DNA from: Effrenium voratum | Taxonomy: Eukaryota; Sar; Dinophyceae; Suessiales; Symbiodiniaceae | Direction of reading: 5' to 3' | Length of the DNA stretch: 64,000 nucleotides | NCBI GenBank assembly: GCA_963377175.1 | Contig: CAUJNA010000530.1 | Coordinates: forward strand, 142,501-206,500 | Part shown: piece after piece, positions 31,558 through 41,440 of the stretch | How the letters are laid out: each line of letters begins with the position of its first letter | Position numbering within the stretch: the stretch's first letter is position 1 | Program-made: the position numbers and the translations under genes | The notes under the pieces: generated by a model | The model's database searches: none | Seen by the model: only the letters and a program-made list of their open reading frames with translations | Told to the model about the DNA's origin: nothing

Positions 31558-33403
31558 ATGGCGACTCGATCCGAGTGCGAGCGCGAGGCGCGCGAGGCGG
31601 CAGTGAACCTGGTGCTGTCTACCGCCCTTCCGCACTCCGTGAGAATGGGGACTCGCGTGCTCGAGACCCTGGACGACATGCGGGACATACTGTCCTACCA
31701 CAGCGTCGGCTGCAAGCAGGCTCTGCCCATCTTTGAAGAACTCGTCAAGGCCGGCCAGGAGCCCGCGGGTGATGACTACCCGGCGACGAACTTGGAGCAT
31801 CGCCTGGTGGAGTGGTTGGATCGCCGCGAAGCCGCCCCGGACACTCCGCCCGTGAAGCCTCAGTCTCCGCGCCAGCCCATTTACCTGAACTTGAAGAGGA
31901 AGGCGAGCGAGGCGAGCGAGGAGAGCGAGCCGGAGAAGCCGGAGAAGCCGGAGCCGGAGGTAACCACCTTCTTGCTGCCAAGGGCCGCCGAGCCGCGAGA
32001 GGAGGATTTCATGAGGAACAAGGCCGCTCCCGTCTTCCACAGCAGCAACCACGTTCTGGTTCCCTGCGAGTTCCGCCACACCGGCCCGGGAGGGCCCGAA
32101 GCAGAACTGCTGGAGTGCCTTTACAGGGTGGGGGACGACAAGTACCAGGGCAAAGGTTGCGCTTGGATGGCGTGGCGCCTCGTGGGCCAAGCTCAGCCTC
32201 CTGACGTCGGCCACCACGTCGTGCTTCGACCCGAAAGAGGGGCAAACTTGTGGGTCTTATTCCACAAGCCCACCATGAAGCTGCTGCCCCATCCTCCGGC
32301 GTCCACCCAGCTCTACAAGCTTGGCAAGGGGAAGCTTCACGATGTCGTGAAGCTGTTGGCCAACTGCTTGGAGCAGAAGGGGACCATGCGGGCCATGAGT
32401 CGGGGCGAGTACGACGGCCTTGTTGCAGCAAACGAACCTCCGGCGCCAGAGTTCTCCCCACGACGGGTTTTGAAGAACTACGACGATATGACGACGTCCG
32501 AGTCCCAGAGCCATCTCATCAAGCTCGACACGACCTTCCGAGGCGACAAGGCCTTGAACACCGGCAAGCGCCCGCCGAACAGTGAGGACGAGTTCGTGCA
32601 CTTGCAGGGCAGGGCCCTCTTGCAGCTCCGCAAGCAACTCCAGGACGACCAGTTGCAAACGGAGAGCCTGCTGGTGTCGCGCCATCGCCAACTTCTGATG
32701 ACCGACTTTGTCATCAACGAGAGCACCGTGAACTGCTGGTGGTACAACCCCGAGGTCCACCAGAAGCAGCCACTGGACTTTTTCGAGGCCTACGGGCAAG
32801 CTCGCGACGAGCGAAGGACCCTGATCTTCTACGGAGACAGCGGCAAGGGGAAAACTCCCCTGGCAAGTCATGGTGGCCCGCGACGTGGGTCTGGACGAGT
32901 TCGTCATGGTGTCCAGCCCGGACATGCTGAGATCCGCGGTCGAGCGCAGCCTCCTGCGCGACGAGAGGGCTTTGCTCCTGGACGAGCTTCAGATCAGCAG
33001 CAGCAACATCGGCGCCCAAGGCGGGGGAGTGGACACGCTGAAGCATCTCCTCGGTCTGTCGCCCGACTTGCCAGCCACCATCAAAAGTCGCTACAACGAC
33101 GTGAAGGTGCCTGCGGAGACGTTCAGGATCATCACGGTGCAGGACCTGGCGAAACTCCACCACAGCTTGGACGACATGGCAAAGATTTGCCCTCCGGACC
33201 TCATGCTCGACGGGTTTGAGTGGCGCGCTCGCCCGCTTGAAAAGGTCTTTGGCGCGGACACGCGCGCGGTGCTGAAGCGCTGCATCCTCGTGGAAGTGAC
33301 GGCGCAGTGTGTCAAGGACTCTGTGCGCGAGAAGCGAAAGTTCGGGTCCGACAAGGCGATCTCCCTGGCGGAGAGTTTGAGGGCCTTGTACAACGGCCAG
33401 TAA
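31558..33403 (+). pseudogene. SF3/Rep-like replication ATPase
   Basis: Start MATRSECEREAREAAVNLVL at 31,558; a one-base shift at about 32,860-32,869 changes frame and the rest runs to 33,403, about 615 residues in all. An acidic-basic linker (EPEKPEKPEPE) separates the N-terminal domain from the middle. The ATPase core has Walker A LIFYGDSGKGKT (about 32,822-32,858), Walker B ERALLLDELQ (about 32,967-32,996), a basic segment TIKSRYNDVKVPAETF and motif C-like FRIITVQDL. This order and spacing is that of superfamily 3 helicases of small DNA viruses and Rep proteins, which unwind origins. No HUH or primase motif was seen in the N-terminal part, so the name is limited to SF3/Rep-like. It is divergent from the polymerase-helicase gene. 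Confidence 0.65.
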
Positions 33404-33569
33404 TTCGCGACACGGGGGCCTGCCTTTTGAGGGCACAGACCAGGCAGAAGCCCGACCGAACGCGTACAGATCGTTGCAAGCCCCCCGCTCTGGCGCACTG
33501 CGCCCTTGCCGGGCTCGTGAGGCCGCCTTGCCCAAAGACGCACAGTTGGGCGACGCGCTGCCCCCAACC

Positions 33570-34125
33570 CGCTCTCCCCCGGGTTCCTTGCTATATGTGC
33601 TATATGTGCTATATCTCACAAGGCAACCCACTGAACATCCACTCTCCCCGGGTTCCTTGCTATATGTACTATATGTGCTATATCTCACAAGGCAACCCAC
33701 CGAACATCCACTCTCCCCGGGTTCCTTGCTATATGTACTATATGTGCTATATCTCACAAGGCAAGCCACTGAACATCCACTCCCCCCCGGGTCCTTGCTA
33801 TATGTACTATATGTGCTATATGGCCCCCTATATAGCACATATAGTACAGATTTCGCGCGTACAGAGTATATAGCACATATAGTACATATAGCAAGGACCT
33901 GGGGGGGAGTGGATGTTCAGTGGCTTGCCTTGTGAGATATAGCACATATAGTACATATAGCAAGGAACCCGGGGAGAGTGGATGTTCAGTGGCTTGCCTT
34001 GTGAGATATAGCACATATAGCACATATAGCAAGGACCCGGCGGAGAGTGGATGTTCAGTGGCTTGCCTTGTGAGATATAGCACATATAGCACATATAGCA
34101 AGGAGCCGGGGGAGAGTGGAGAGCC
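33570..34125. repeat. TATATGTGCTATATG palindromic satellite, locus 3
   Basis: About four forward units of 73-75 bases (CTCCCCGGGTTCCTTGCTAT ATGTxCTATATGTGCTATAT then CTCACAAGGCAACCCACTGA) face about four reverse-complement units across a centre at about 33,838-33,870. The two arms of about 260 bases could form one long hairpin. It separates the Rep-like gene from the integrase. Confidence 0.9.
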
Positions 34126-34162
34126 AAACCCAGGGACATTTGTGCGGTTTTGCGCTACAAAA

Positions 34163-34209
34163 TGCTATTAGTCCAGGCCGTATATCAATATACACCCTGG
34201 AATAATAGC
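34163..34209. terminator. Intergenic hairpin
   Basis: CTATTAGTCCAGG pairs with CCTGGAATAATAG around GCCGTATATCAATATACACC; it is followed by TTTTTGCACGGTTTTGCGCG. It closely resembles the three hairpins at 21,497-21,691. Confidence 0.6.
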
Positions 34210-34480
34210 TTTTTGCACGGTTTTGCGCGGTTTGCCCATGCCAGCCCCGCTTTGATTGGTTCGCCCAACCCGTTGGTTTCCCGAGCACCCCAAAAAGGAG
34301 CTGAGCAGGCTCCGGGAATTCCCCCCCAGCCTGCGCAATGCCTAAAAGCCAGTTTTTTCGCTTGATCAGGATCAGGCAAACTTGAGTGTGATCAAAGTTT
34401 TTTTTTTTGCGCCAAAAGGGGCTTGCTTCAAGCTTCCGCGGAAACGAGGAGGCCGTGTCGTGCCTAAAAAAAACCATTTT
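34210..34480. other. Region 3' of integrase with CCAAAAAGGRGCTTG boxes
   Basis: No gene. Boxes CCCCAAAAAGGAGCTGAGCA (34,288) and GCCAAAAGGGGCTTGCTTCA (34,411), each followed by a short stem, resemble the tandem repeat at 35,466-35,655. They probably mark the ends of neighbouring transcripts. Confidence 0.4.
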
Positions 34481-34481
34481 C

Positions 34482-35465
34482 AAATTAGTCGAGGGTCCTG
34501 GGCCTCGGAGGCCCCAGGAAGTCGTCCAGCTGCCTCACAGCCGCCGGCCTGCCCCGTCTCGTCAGCCGGCCCGCCGCGTTGCCGCTGCCCTGCGGCGCCG
34601 GCAGCGCCAGCTTCAGCAGGGTCTCCCGGCCTTCCGTGCTTCGGACGGTCATGGAGTCCACGGCCCCCAGCTGCTGCACGTCGCCGTACTGAGGGTTGAA
34701 GCTCCTCGCCGCGTTCGTCGGCGCCCGGAAGGCGCCCGCGTCCTCCACCGCCTTCACGCGCCGCTCGGTGAGGTCCTTGTTGTGCTGGAACTTGTCGGCG
34801 TTGTCCTGGAGGACCCTGAACTCCGTGGCCGGCTGCTTCTCCACGTCCTCGGGCGCGCCGTGCACCGTCTCGTGGGGCCGCGCGTTGTAGGCCCCGGCCG
34901 CCCGCTCGAAGTGGTCGCTCCACTGCCCGCCCTTGCGCGCCACCCTCGTGGCCAGGTCCTTCTTCAGCGTCTGTATGCCCCGGTCCACCACGGCAATGGC
35001 GTTGCGGTCCTCGGGCCGCTTCGTGCGGTGCACGGCATTTTCGGGCAGCTCCCGGTCCAGCGTGGCGAACTCGTTGCCCAGGTCCGTCGTGACCACGAAG
35101 TTCCGTCAGCTCCCGCGCGGCGCGCTTGGTGGCGCGGCCCACCGTCTCGGCGTTCTTGTTCTGCAGAGGTTCCACGGCGGCCTCCCGGGTGAAGACGTCC
35201 ATCACCACCAGGCCGTACTTCGTCTTCCCCCGCGTGTTCTGGCTGAAGTCGATGAGGTCGGCCTGCAGCCGGTCGTTCGGCCCTCGGCGGCCGACTTGCC
35301 CAGCGCGCGGGGCCGTGGCGCCTGCACCTGCCGGCCCACGTCGGCCTTCAGCGCCTCGAAGGCCATGGCCTGCGTCACGTCGAGGTCGCGCTGCCTCGCA
35401 AGTTGGTACAGCTTCCGCGGGTCCCGCACGTTGAAGTCGTCGGCCAGGTCCCTCAGCGCCTCCAT
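34482..35465 (-). pseudogene. Retroviral-type integrase (rve), copy 2
   Basis: It joins viral DNA ends to host DNA. Start MEALRDLADDFNVRDPRKLY at 35,465. The catalytic core begins RLQADLIDF (first Asp), continues GLVVMDVFTREAAVEPLQNK, then VTTDLGNEF (second Asp) and RNAIAVVDRGIQTLKKDLA. Here the third acidic residue, normally Glu in a D,D-35-E core, appears as Asp about 32 residues after the second. The C-terminal part (YNARPHETVHGAPEDVEKQP and beyond) resembles the linker and DNA-binding tail of polinton-type integrases. Frameshifts occur near 35,290 and at about 35,104, where a short deletion relative to copy 3 removed part of a TGDDGNF string. About 325 residues. It is oriented like the fibre gene beside it. 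Confidence 0.8.
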
Positions 35466-35655
35466 TTAGCTTTGTTGCCCCAAAAAGGAGCTTGCGCTGG
35501 CGTCACCGGATGCAGTGAGGCCTGCACACACCTACTTGTTGCCCCAAAAAGGAGCTGATCAAGGTTCCTCGAGAACGCGGAGGCCTGAACACACCTACTT
35601 CCTGCCCCAAAAAGGGGCTTGAGCAAGGGTCCTCTAAAACGAGGAGGCCTGCTCA
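35466..35655. repeat. 64-bp triple repeat between fibre and integrase
   Basis: Three units of about 62-64 bases with TGCCCCAAAAAGGAGCTT (or GGGGCTT), a variable stem such as GGTTCCTCGAGAACGCGG, AGGCCTG and CACACCTACTT. Related single boxes are at 34,288 and 34,411. Confidence 0.75.
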
Positions 35656-36562
35656 CACTACTTGTTCTTCGGCCCCCGCTGGGCCTGCCACTCTTCCACC
35701 TCGTCCAGCCGGGCCTGGAAGCCCTTGCACACCCCCCACAGCACGCTGGTGAGGTGAGAGTAGTCGAGGGTGATCATCTCGGTGCCGTCGCTCCACCAGG
35801 TTCTTCCACTTAGTTCCTGCAAAGTCGTCCAAGGCGAAGCCCAGCCTCAGGTCCTCGTTCATGTCCGGGCGCTTGTACTGCTTGGCCTCCACGGAGTCAA
35901 AGAGCTGCTGGAGCTCCGCCACGTCGGCCTCCGCCATCTCCGTCTTCACCCGGCTGTCCGACAAATTCGTGAAGCTCGTGGTGCAGACCACGTTGCCCGT
36001 GTTGCCCGCGATCACGAGGCAGCCGGGGTTCCTCTGGTTCGTGGTCAGGGACAGCTGCGTGGAGAGGCTCTTGGTCTGCACCAGCGCCTCGTCGTTGATC
36101 ATGATGAGCTCGCACTGGTGCGTCCCACCGTCCCGCTCCAGGAAGACCCTGGGCAGCCGGGGTTCCTCTGGTTCGTGGTCAGGGACAGCTGCGTGGAGAG
36201 GCTCTTCGTCTGCGCCAGCGCCTCGTCGTTGATCATGATGAGTTCGCACTGGTGCGCCCCGCCGTCCCGCTCCAGGAAGACCCGCGCGCTCTGGTTGCCC
36301 AGCAGCCGCAGCTCCGGGCCGCTGTCGGGGGCCGCGCTGTTGTTGGACACTTGCAGCTTGCTCCAGCCCGCCCAGTTCTTCGTCAGGAAGAGAACGTCCG
36401 AGAAGTCGGAGGTGTTGGTCACGGTGAGCGTGTTGGAGGCGAAGAGCTGCGGCGCGGAGACCGTGCCCGAGCTCGTCACGTCGCCGCGCACCACGCTGCC
36501 CGTCGACACTCCGCCGCTCGTGGCCGTGAAGGTGCAGTCCAGGCTCTCGCAGTCCAGCGGGC
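35656..36562 (-). pseudogene. Fibre with C-terminal S74 chaperone (shaft end and knob)
   Basis: Reads from about 36,562 toward 35,656. Repeated beta-rich strings (TSGGVSTGSVVRGDVTSSGT, NTLTVTNTSDFSDVLFL) form a shaft; LRLLGNQSARVFLERDGG and QCELIMINDEAL follow; the end is a peptidase-S74-type intramolecular chaperone, FTNLSDSRVKTEMAEADVAE and KRPDMNEDLRLGFALDDF. In that family the domain drives trimer folding and cuts itself off at a Ser; the Ser in LSDSR is present. A block of about 150 bases (QCELIMINDEAL through NQRNPGC) is duplicated in tandem near 36,050-36,250. The N-terminal part is missing: the frame runs into reverse complement of the penton gene at 36,563, a rearrangement junction. 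The long fibre at 49,250-51,019 shows what a complete N-terminus looks like. Probably the receptor-binding spike. Confidence 0.65.
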
Positions 36563-36917
36563 CCGTCGCCGCGCCGCCCGCCTCTCCCACCAAGCCCTTC
36601 AGCGTGGACCACATGCTGGGCCCGTCTCCGGCGGGCAGCAGGTTTTCGAATTTGTCCGGATGATGGCGCGCAACGAGGTCTACCTGCGCTGCGCCCAGCT
36701 GGCCAACGCCAGCAGAGTGCTGGGCAACCTGGGCGACGACATCCTCTCCAAGATCACGCTGAAGAGCGGAGTGATTGTGGAGACGGGCTCAGACGACGGG
36801 CACTTCATGGCCCTCAGGGGCCCGGTTACCCTGAGGCACATGCGCTTCCGCCTGACCGACCTGGACGGCAAGGCGGGTCGTCTTTGTCGTTCGTGTTATA
36901 TCTTGACCACGTATAAT
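36563..36917 (+). pseudogene. Penton / minor capsid protein, C-terminal part (copy 3)
   Basis: Begins in the middle of the penton gene at the segment encoding ASPTKPFSVDHMLGP, then FEFVRMMARNEVYLRCAQLA, LGNLGDDILSKITLKSGVIV, FMALRGPVTLRHMRFRLTDL and a stop near 36,917. It retains a stretch deleted from the other copy. The 5' two thirds are absent because the copy abuts the fibre gene on the opposite strand at about 36,563. Confidence 0.7.
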
Positions 36918-36920
36918 TAA

Positions 36921-37278
36921 ATGGAGCCAACCGAACACGACAGGGCGCCGGAGGCGCAAGAGGCGCCAGATGCGCCAGAGGCGCACGCTGCGCCGGAGGC
37001 ACCACACGCTGCGCAGGACGCTGCGCCGGAACCGAAACGGCGGGGCAGGCCCCCTGGGAGCAAGAACAAACCGAAGCAGGACGTGCCTACTGAGCCGGCT
37101 GCCCCAAAGCGCAAGCCAAAGCCGCCGGTTGAGGCGCCGGCGGAGGGAGGCACCGGTTGAGGCACCGGCTGAACCGGAGGCGCCTCAGCTCACAAGAGAG
37201 CAGCAGCGCGCGCTGCGCATGCTGGAGAGGCAGTCCGCTTATGACCGGCTGACCACAGGCGCAAGTGTACTGGTATAA
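36921..37278 (+). pseudogene. AT-hook, Pro/Ala-rich protein (copy 3)
   Basis: Start MEPTEHDRAPEAQEAPDAPE, then APEPKRRGRPPGSKNKPK, which contains a clear AT-hook core (RGRPPGSK) for minor-groove DNA binding, then PAAPKRKPKPPVEAPAE. A frame change near 37,145 moves the end to APQLTREQQRALRMLERQSA and a stop at 37,276-37,278. About 118 residues. This copy shows the AT-hook better than the one at 19,575. It is four bases after the penton stop, as in the other copy. Confidence 0.65.
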
Positions 37279-37282
37279 AAGC

Positions 37283-37519
37283 ATGATGTCGATTGAACCC
37301 CGCAACGAGCCGCGGATGCTCCGGTGGTTCCGCAGGACGTACCCCAGTTACAACTTGCAGCCGCAACTGGCTAGGCGAGCGCAGGCAGGCGCAGGAGGGG
37401 CAGCGGCACTTGGACGACGTGAGCCGGCTGACGGAGGCCGTGCACCGCCAGGTGCCCCAGCTGCGCTACGCGCGGGCCGAGCGCCGGAACGGGCGGCGGG
37501 CGAAGTTGCGCGACAGTAA
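37283..37519 (+). pseudogene. Small basic protein (copy 3), internally deleted
   Basis: Starts MMSIEPRNEPRMLRWFRRTY like the intact gene at 19,949, after the same TATAAAAGC string. About 54 bases (LLLKRYRELEEARAF part) are missing near 37,360, after which the frame is displaced; the nucleotide sequence still follows the other copy to 37,519. Confidence 0.7.
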
Positions 37520-38286
37520 ATGAAGACGCTTCGGGCGCACGGCTTCAACCAGCGCTCGCGCTTTGAGCAGGTGGTGGGCGACCTTGAGCGGAATGAGCCG
37601 CTGCTGGACGTTCGTCACAAGCCACTTCTAGGGCGGCTACGCGGACGTGCTGCTGCGCCCCACCATGGTGGGCATCCTGCGCTGCGGGAAGATGCGGCCG
37701 CCGCAGCTGAACCTGGTGATAGAAATTGAGTTTGCGGACGCCGCAACTGCGCTGTGGTCCGAGAACGCCGGGGCGCACCCGGCGGGGGCCACGCTGAGCA
37801 CCGACTTTGAGACCCAGAACGTCCGAGTTCTGGCCTCCCTTCAACCGCGTGCTCCTCTCAGGAAGGTCCCTGGTGTTCAGCTACCCCACGGTGCACACGC
37901 AGCAGTCCAGCGTCCCGAACGGAGTGGCGGAACACAACGTCACCGTGGCGCGCGCCTTCACGAAACTCATGGGCGCGTTTGTGACTTTTTGGGACAACGA
38001 CGCGGGCTCCAAGATCCACTTGCTGGCCAACCCGGGGCGAGGACACTTCCACTTCCTCTCGGTCCTTGCGGGGACCTACGACGACACGGTGCGCAACATC
38101 GACATCGGCCGTGTGGGCTACCTGCGCCACAGCCTCATTGCCGGCTTTCCGACAGAGCGCGTGCCCAAGATGCCACTGAGTGGTGTCAGCACCCGCTCGG
38201 GTGACCTTGCCCGGTTCACACTGGATCCACCTGGTGGCCTACCAGCTGGTGACGCTCTCCGGAACGGGCGTGTCCGTCCTGGACTA
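37520..38286 (+). pseudogene. Deletion fusion: membrane-type protein start joined to capsid protein
   Basis: The first about 110 bases are the start of the membrane-type virion gene (MKTLRAHGFNQRSRFEQVVG). At about 37,630 the sequence jumps into the middle of the major capsid gene (GGYADVLLRPTMVGILRCGK). About 1.7 kb, including the hairpins and the first jelly roll, is therefore missing compared with 20,240-23,011. Two further internal gaps occur (near 37,840 and 38,038). The C-run that is frameshifted in the other copy is normal here (four Cs). The end LSGTGVSVLD-like is kept as ...ALRNGRVRPGL in a shifted frame, with the equivalent stop at about 38,284-38,286. Confidence 0.75.
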
Positions 38287-38365
38287 AAAACTGCGTGGCA
38301 CCCAACTCGCCGTCCGGGCAGGAATCAAGCCTGCGTTCGTCGGGCCAACTTTTTTTTTCGTTCGA

Positions 38366-38921
38366 ATGAAAAAGCCCGATCTTCCGCTTCGAACCATGGG
38401 ACCCGTGCAGTCGAACGCCAAGGGCGGGCGGTATGTTTCGCTCGAGGACAGTGAAGAAATTTTCTACCGCCGCAACTGCGCCGTGGAGATTCTCTGGGAG
38501 CCCGGTAATTTCCAGGATGATGGCGCAAAGCGTTTGGGCATCTGTTTCACAGCGACCCAGATCTCCGCGACTGGGTGCTCTCCGTGGAAGACACCGTCGT
38601 GGATAACATGATCGTGCAACAGAGCCCCTTCCCCGGCGCGTCCCGCACGGAGCTGGAATCCAGAGCGCCGTCAAGGTGAGCCCCAAGGGCCAGCGCGTCA
38701 AGGCGAAGATCAACTTGGAGCGCTGCGTCTACTGGGACTCAAACGGCAAGCCCGCGCCGCAGCCCTCGGAGTTTGCTCGCCGCCGGGGGCGCGCCGTGAT
38801 CGAGGCGCGGCAGGTCTGGCTGATGGGCCGCCAGTTTGGCGTGCTCTTCGAGGTCCGGCACCTCACCCTGGACGCTGTCGAAGCGCCCTGCTGCCCGTTC
38901 ATCTCCTCTATTAATTCATGA
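38366..38921 (+). pseudogene. Conserved unknown viral gene (copy 3)
   Basis: Start MKKPDLPLRTMGPVQSNAKG, then VSLEDSEEIFYRRNCAVEIL and WEPGNFQDDGAKRLGICF. A frame change near 38,560 leads on to VKVSPKGQRVKAKINLERCV and RQVWLMGRQFGVLFEVRHLT, ending at 38,919-38,921. It is uninterrupted by the transposon that splits the other copy, so it shows the natural junction. About 180 residues. No known domain recognised; conserved Trp and Arg-Arg-Gly-Arg strings (FARRRGRAVIEARQVWLMG) stand out. The next gene on the opposite strand ends 130 bases later. Confidence 0.6.
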
Positions 38922-39051
38922 ATCCAGAGAAGAAGGTGAAGACGGCTTAACGTGAAATACAAGCGCCCACCTGTCAGCTCGTGGAATCGCATGCCAGGTC
39001 TTCTTCAATTCAGAAATTATTAAAATAATTTGGGAGCTGCAACGGGCCTGA

Positions 39052-41219
39052 TCACGCCACCTCAAGCAGGTCGGAGCTGGTCGCCCGCGACGCGCCCACG
39101 TACAGGTGGCGCAGAGACAGGTGGACGGAGCCCAGGTCCAGCCTGACGCGGCCTTGCAGAGTCAAACCCTGGCAGCTGGCGTAGGTGACGGCGTGGCTGA
39201 GCCTTGTGGCGCGCAGCAGCTCCTGCTGCTTCAGCCGCAGCCCGTTGTCCAGCCTGACGTGCTCGGGCTCCACCTCTGTAACGGCCACAAAGACGCCCTT
39301 GGGAATCTTCCCACCGCCCCCGATCAGCCGGAGCCCCGGCCACACCAGCATGTTCTGCGCTCGGTTCTGCGGGCTCTGCGATTGGCTCTCGGGCGCCAGA
39401 GCAATTTCCACACCCGTTTCCAGTACTAAGAGCTTGGCGCCCGGTGGCTGCAGGGCCCGGTTGGCTGCCGCGTTCACGGCCACCCGCCGCGCGTGGCTGA
39501 TGACCAGGGTCGTCTCGGGCCACCCTGGCTTGGCGGGGAAGAGTTCGCGGGCCCGCGCCTTGGCCTCCTCCAGCGCGGGCGCGTCGGGCTCGCCCACCCG
39601 CAGCCACTTCACAAAATCGAAGATGCCGGGGTCGGAGCGCATGTTTTCGGTGAGCTCGTGCCGGTGGCCGCCTGCGAGGTCCAGCGCCAGCTGGCTATGC
39701 TCCAGCGGGGCGCTGATGGGCTGCCCGGCCCAGGAGTCCAGCACCGCGGGCAGCTGCCGGAAGTCGCCAAGCAGCAGGAACTTCACGTCGGGGTTCAGCC
39801 CCACGCACGCCAGGTCCGCCCAGAGCGCCATGTCCAGCTGGGTGATCTCCTCAACCACGAGCCAGTCAAGTTTTTGCACGCTCCCGTTGCGGACGTACCT
39901 GCGCACCCAGTGGTCGGCCGTCTGCGCGCCGAGCCCCAGGTTCTGCGCAGAGCAATGCGTCTTCGACACCAGGTGCACCGCCTCGCCCTGCTCACGGAGC
40001 CGCGCCACGATCTGCGCGCAAGGTACGTCTTCCCGGTGCCCGGCAGGCCGGTGAGCAACAGGGAGTTGCCGGCCGCGCAGTGCTCCAGGGGGTCCTCCAC
40101 CTCGCGCCACCGCCGCAGCGCTGGCCTCTCCGCCTCCATGCGCGGCGGTGCGCTGCGCCCCAGCAATGGCTTACACTCCTCCACCCAAAAGACGGGTGTG
40201 CCGTCCTGGTGCCGCAGCCTGGTCAGCGCCTCCAGGCTCTCTTGCCGGCTCTTTGGCAGCCCCTGGAGCAGTAGGCAGTCCGTCTTGACCTGCTTCACGT
40301 ACCGCGGGGGCGCCGCCAGCCCGCCGGGCCTTGGCCACCATGCAGTGCCCGAAGCCCAGCGCGGCGTCGTGGATGGGGCGATACGTTCCGTTGCTTAGCA
40401 GGCGCCGTGTGTGCACGAAGTCCCAGACGCTGCCCTCCCCGTAGCAGAAGCTACGTCCGCGCGGCGCGCCCATAGCCCGATCATCGCGTTCACCGAGAGC
40501 TTGGCCATGTGCTCCTCGCCCTCGGGCCACGCAGCGTCCATGCGCTCCAGGGCCCGCCGGAGCGTGGCCGCGCCCACGTGTCCGCGCGCATAGATGCCCA
40601 GCGGGATGTGATCCCAACGGCGCACGCCCGTCTTCGCGGCAATGGAAGCTTTGGGGTACCAGCCAGGGCCACAAACGGCAGCAGCTGCAGCGCGGCCTGG
40701 CGCGCGTCGCGGCGCCCCTCCACGTAGCCCAAGTCCGGCAGCCGCCCCGGCTCCACGGGCTCCACGCCGTCCGCGGGGCAAAGGATGGGCAGCGGGAAGG
40801 GTGCGTTGGCCAAACCGTTGCGGCGACAGCGCACGACGTCGACACCCACGTAGGGCTTCTCGCGGTGGCTCCCCTGGGCCTCGAAGACCAGCGGCGGCAG
40901 CTTCGGACTGCGCACGTAGGCCTCCATAACCCCCGGGCAGACGCGGCTCTCCAGACTCGTGGGCTGCGCGGATTCCCGGAGCGTCTTCTTGCTGTGGCAG
41001 TCAACGCAGAGCGCCTGCAGCCGCTGCACGCTGTCTGCGAAGAGCTGCCGCACCGGCGCAACGTGGTCCAGCTCGCAGGCGCTCTGCGTCACCGTGCAGC
41101 CACACAGCGCACGCAGGCCCTGCTGCACGGCCAGGACCTCCTGCCGCTGCGCCGCTGTGGGAACCTCCCGCTTGGCCTTCAGTAATTTGAGAAAGACCTC
41201 GCGCGCCAGGCCGAAGCAT
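39052..41219 (-). pseudogene. HNH + polymerase-like + SF1 helicase (copy 3)
   Basis: Second copy of the large replication gene, from the HNH region (CELDHVAPV, LQALCVDCHSKKT; about 41,090-40,990) to YVGASRATSSDLLEVA at 39,052. It keeps the candidate polymerase motifs (YVGVDVVRCRRN; KLSVNAMIG; QVKTDCLL) and all helicase motifs (GLPGTGKT, WLVVEEITQLD, GDFRQLPAVLD, TENMR, SCQGLT). The helicase part from about 40,020 to 39,052 is one open frame of 330 codons, the best preserved stretch. Frameshifts lie near 40,020, 40,310, 40,450 and 40,690. It lacks the N-terminal 400 or so codons, cut at 41,219 where AT-rich tandem repeats begin. Amino-acid differences from the other copy are mostly conservative, which suggests the two copies diverged while under selection. 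Confidence 0.7.
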
Positions 41220-41418
41220 TTAGATTTTTATATAAATAAAAAACCGCCTCAGGGGGCACAGAAAGCACGGGAGACAACCTGCCAGGGATCGAAGCATTTA
41301 GATTTTTATATAAATAAAAAACCGCCTCAGGGGGCACAGAAAGCACGGGATGCCAGGAATGGAAGCATTTAGATTTTTATATACATAAAAACCGCCTCAA
41401 GAAGCACAGAAGATCGAA
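41214..41418. repeat. 70-bp tandem repeat, GAAGCATTTAGATTTTTATA
   Basis: Three units of GAAGCATTTAGATTTTTATA TAxATAAAAAACCGCCTCA and GGGGCACAGAAAGCACGGG. They start exactly where the polymerase-helicase copy is cut and end just before the J-domain gene. Confidence 0.85.
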
Positions 41419-41440
41419 GCTCTGCGTCGTGCTGCTTCAA

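Noticed and set aside
33474..34101. Frames rich in YVLYVLYLTRQATEHPLS
   Set aside because: Translation of the TATATGTGCTATATG satellite, present on both strands of a palindrome; not a protein gene.
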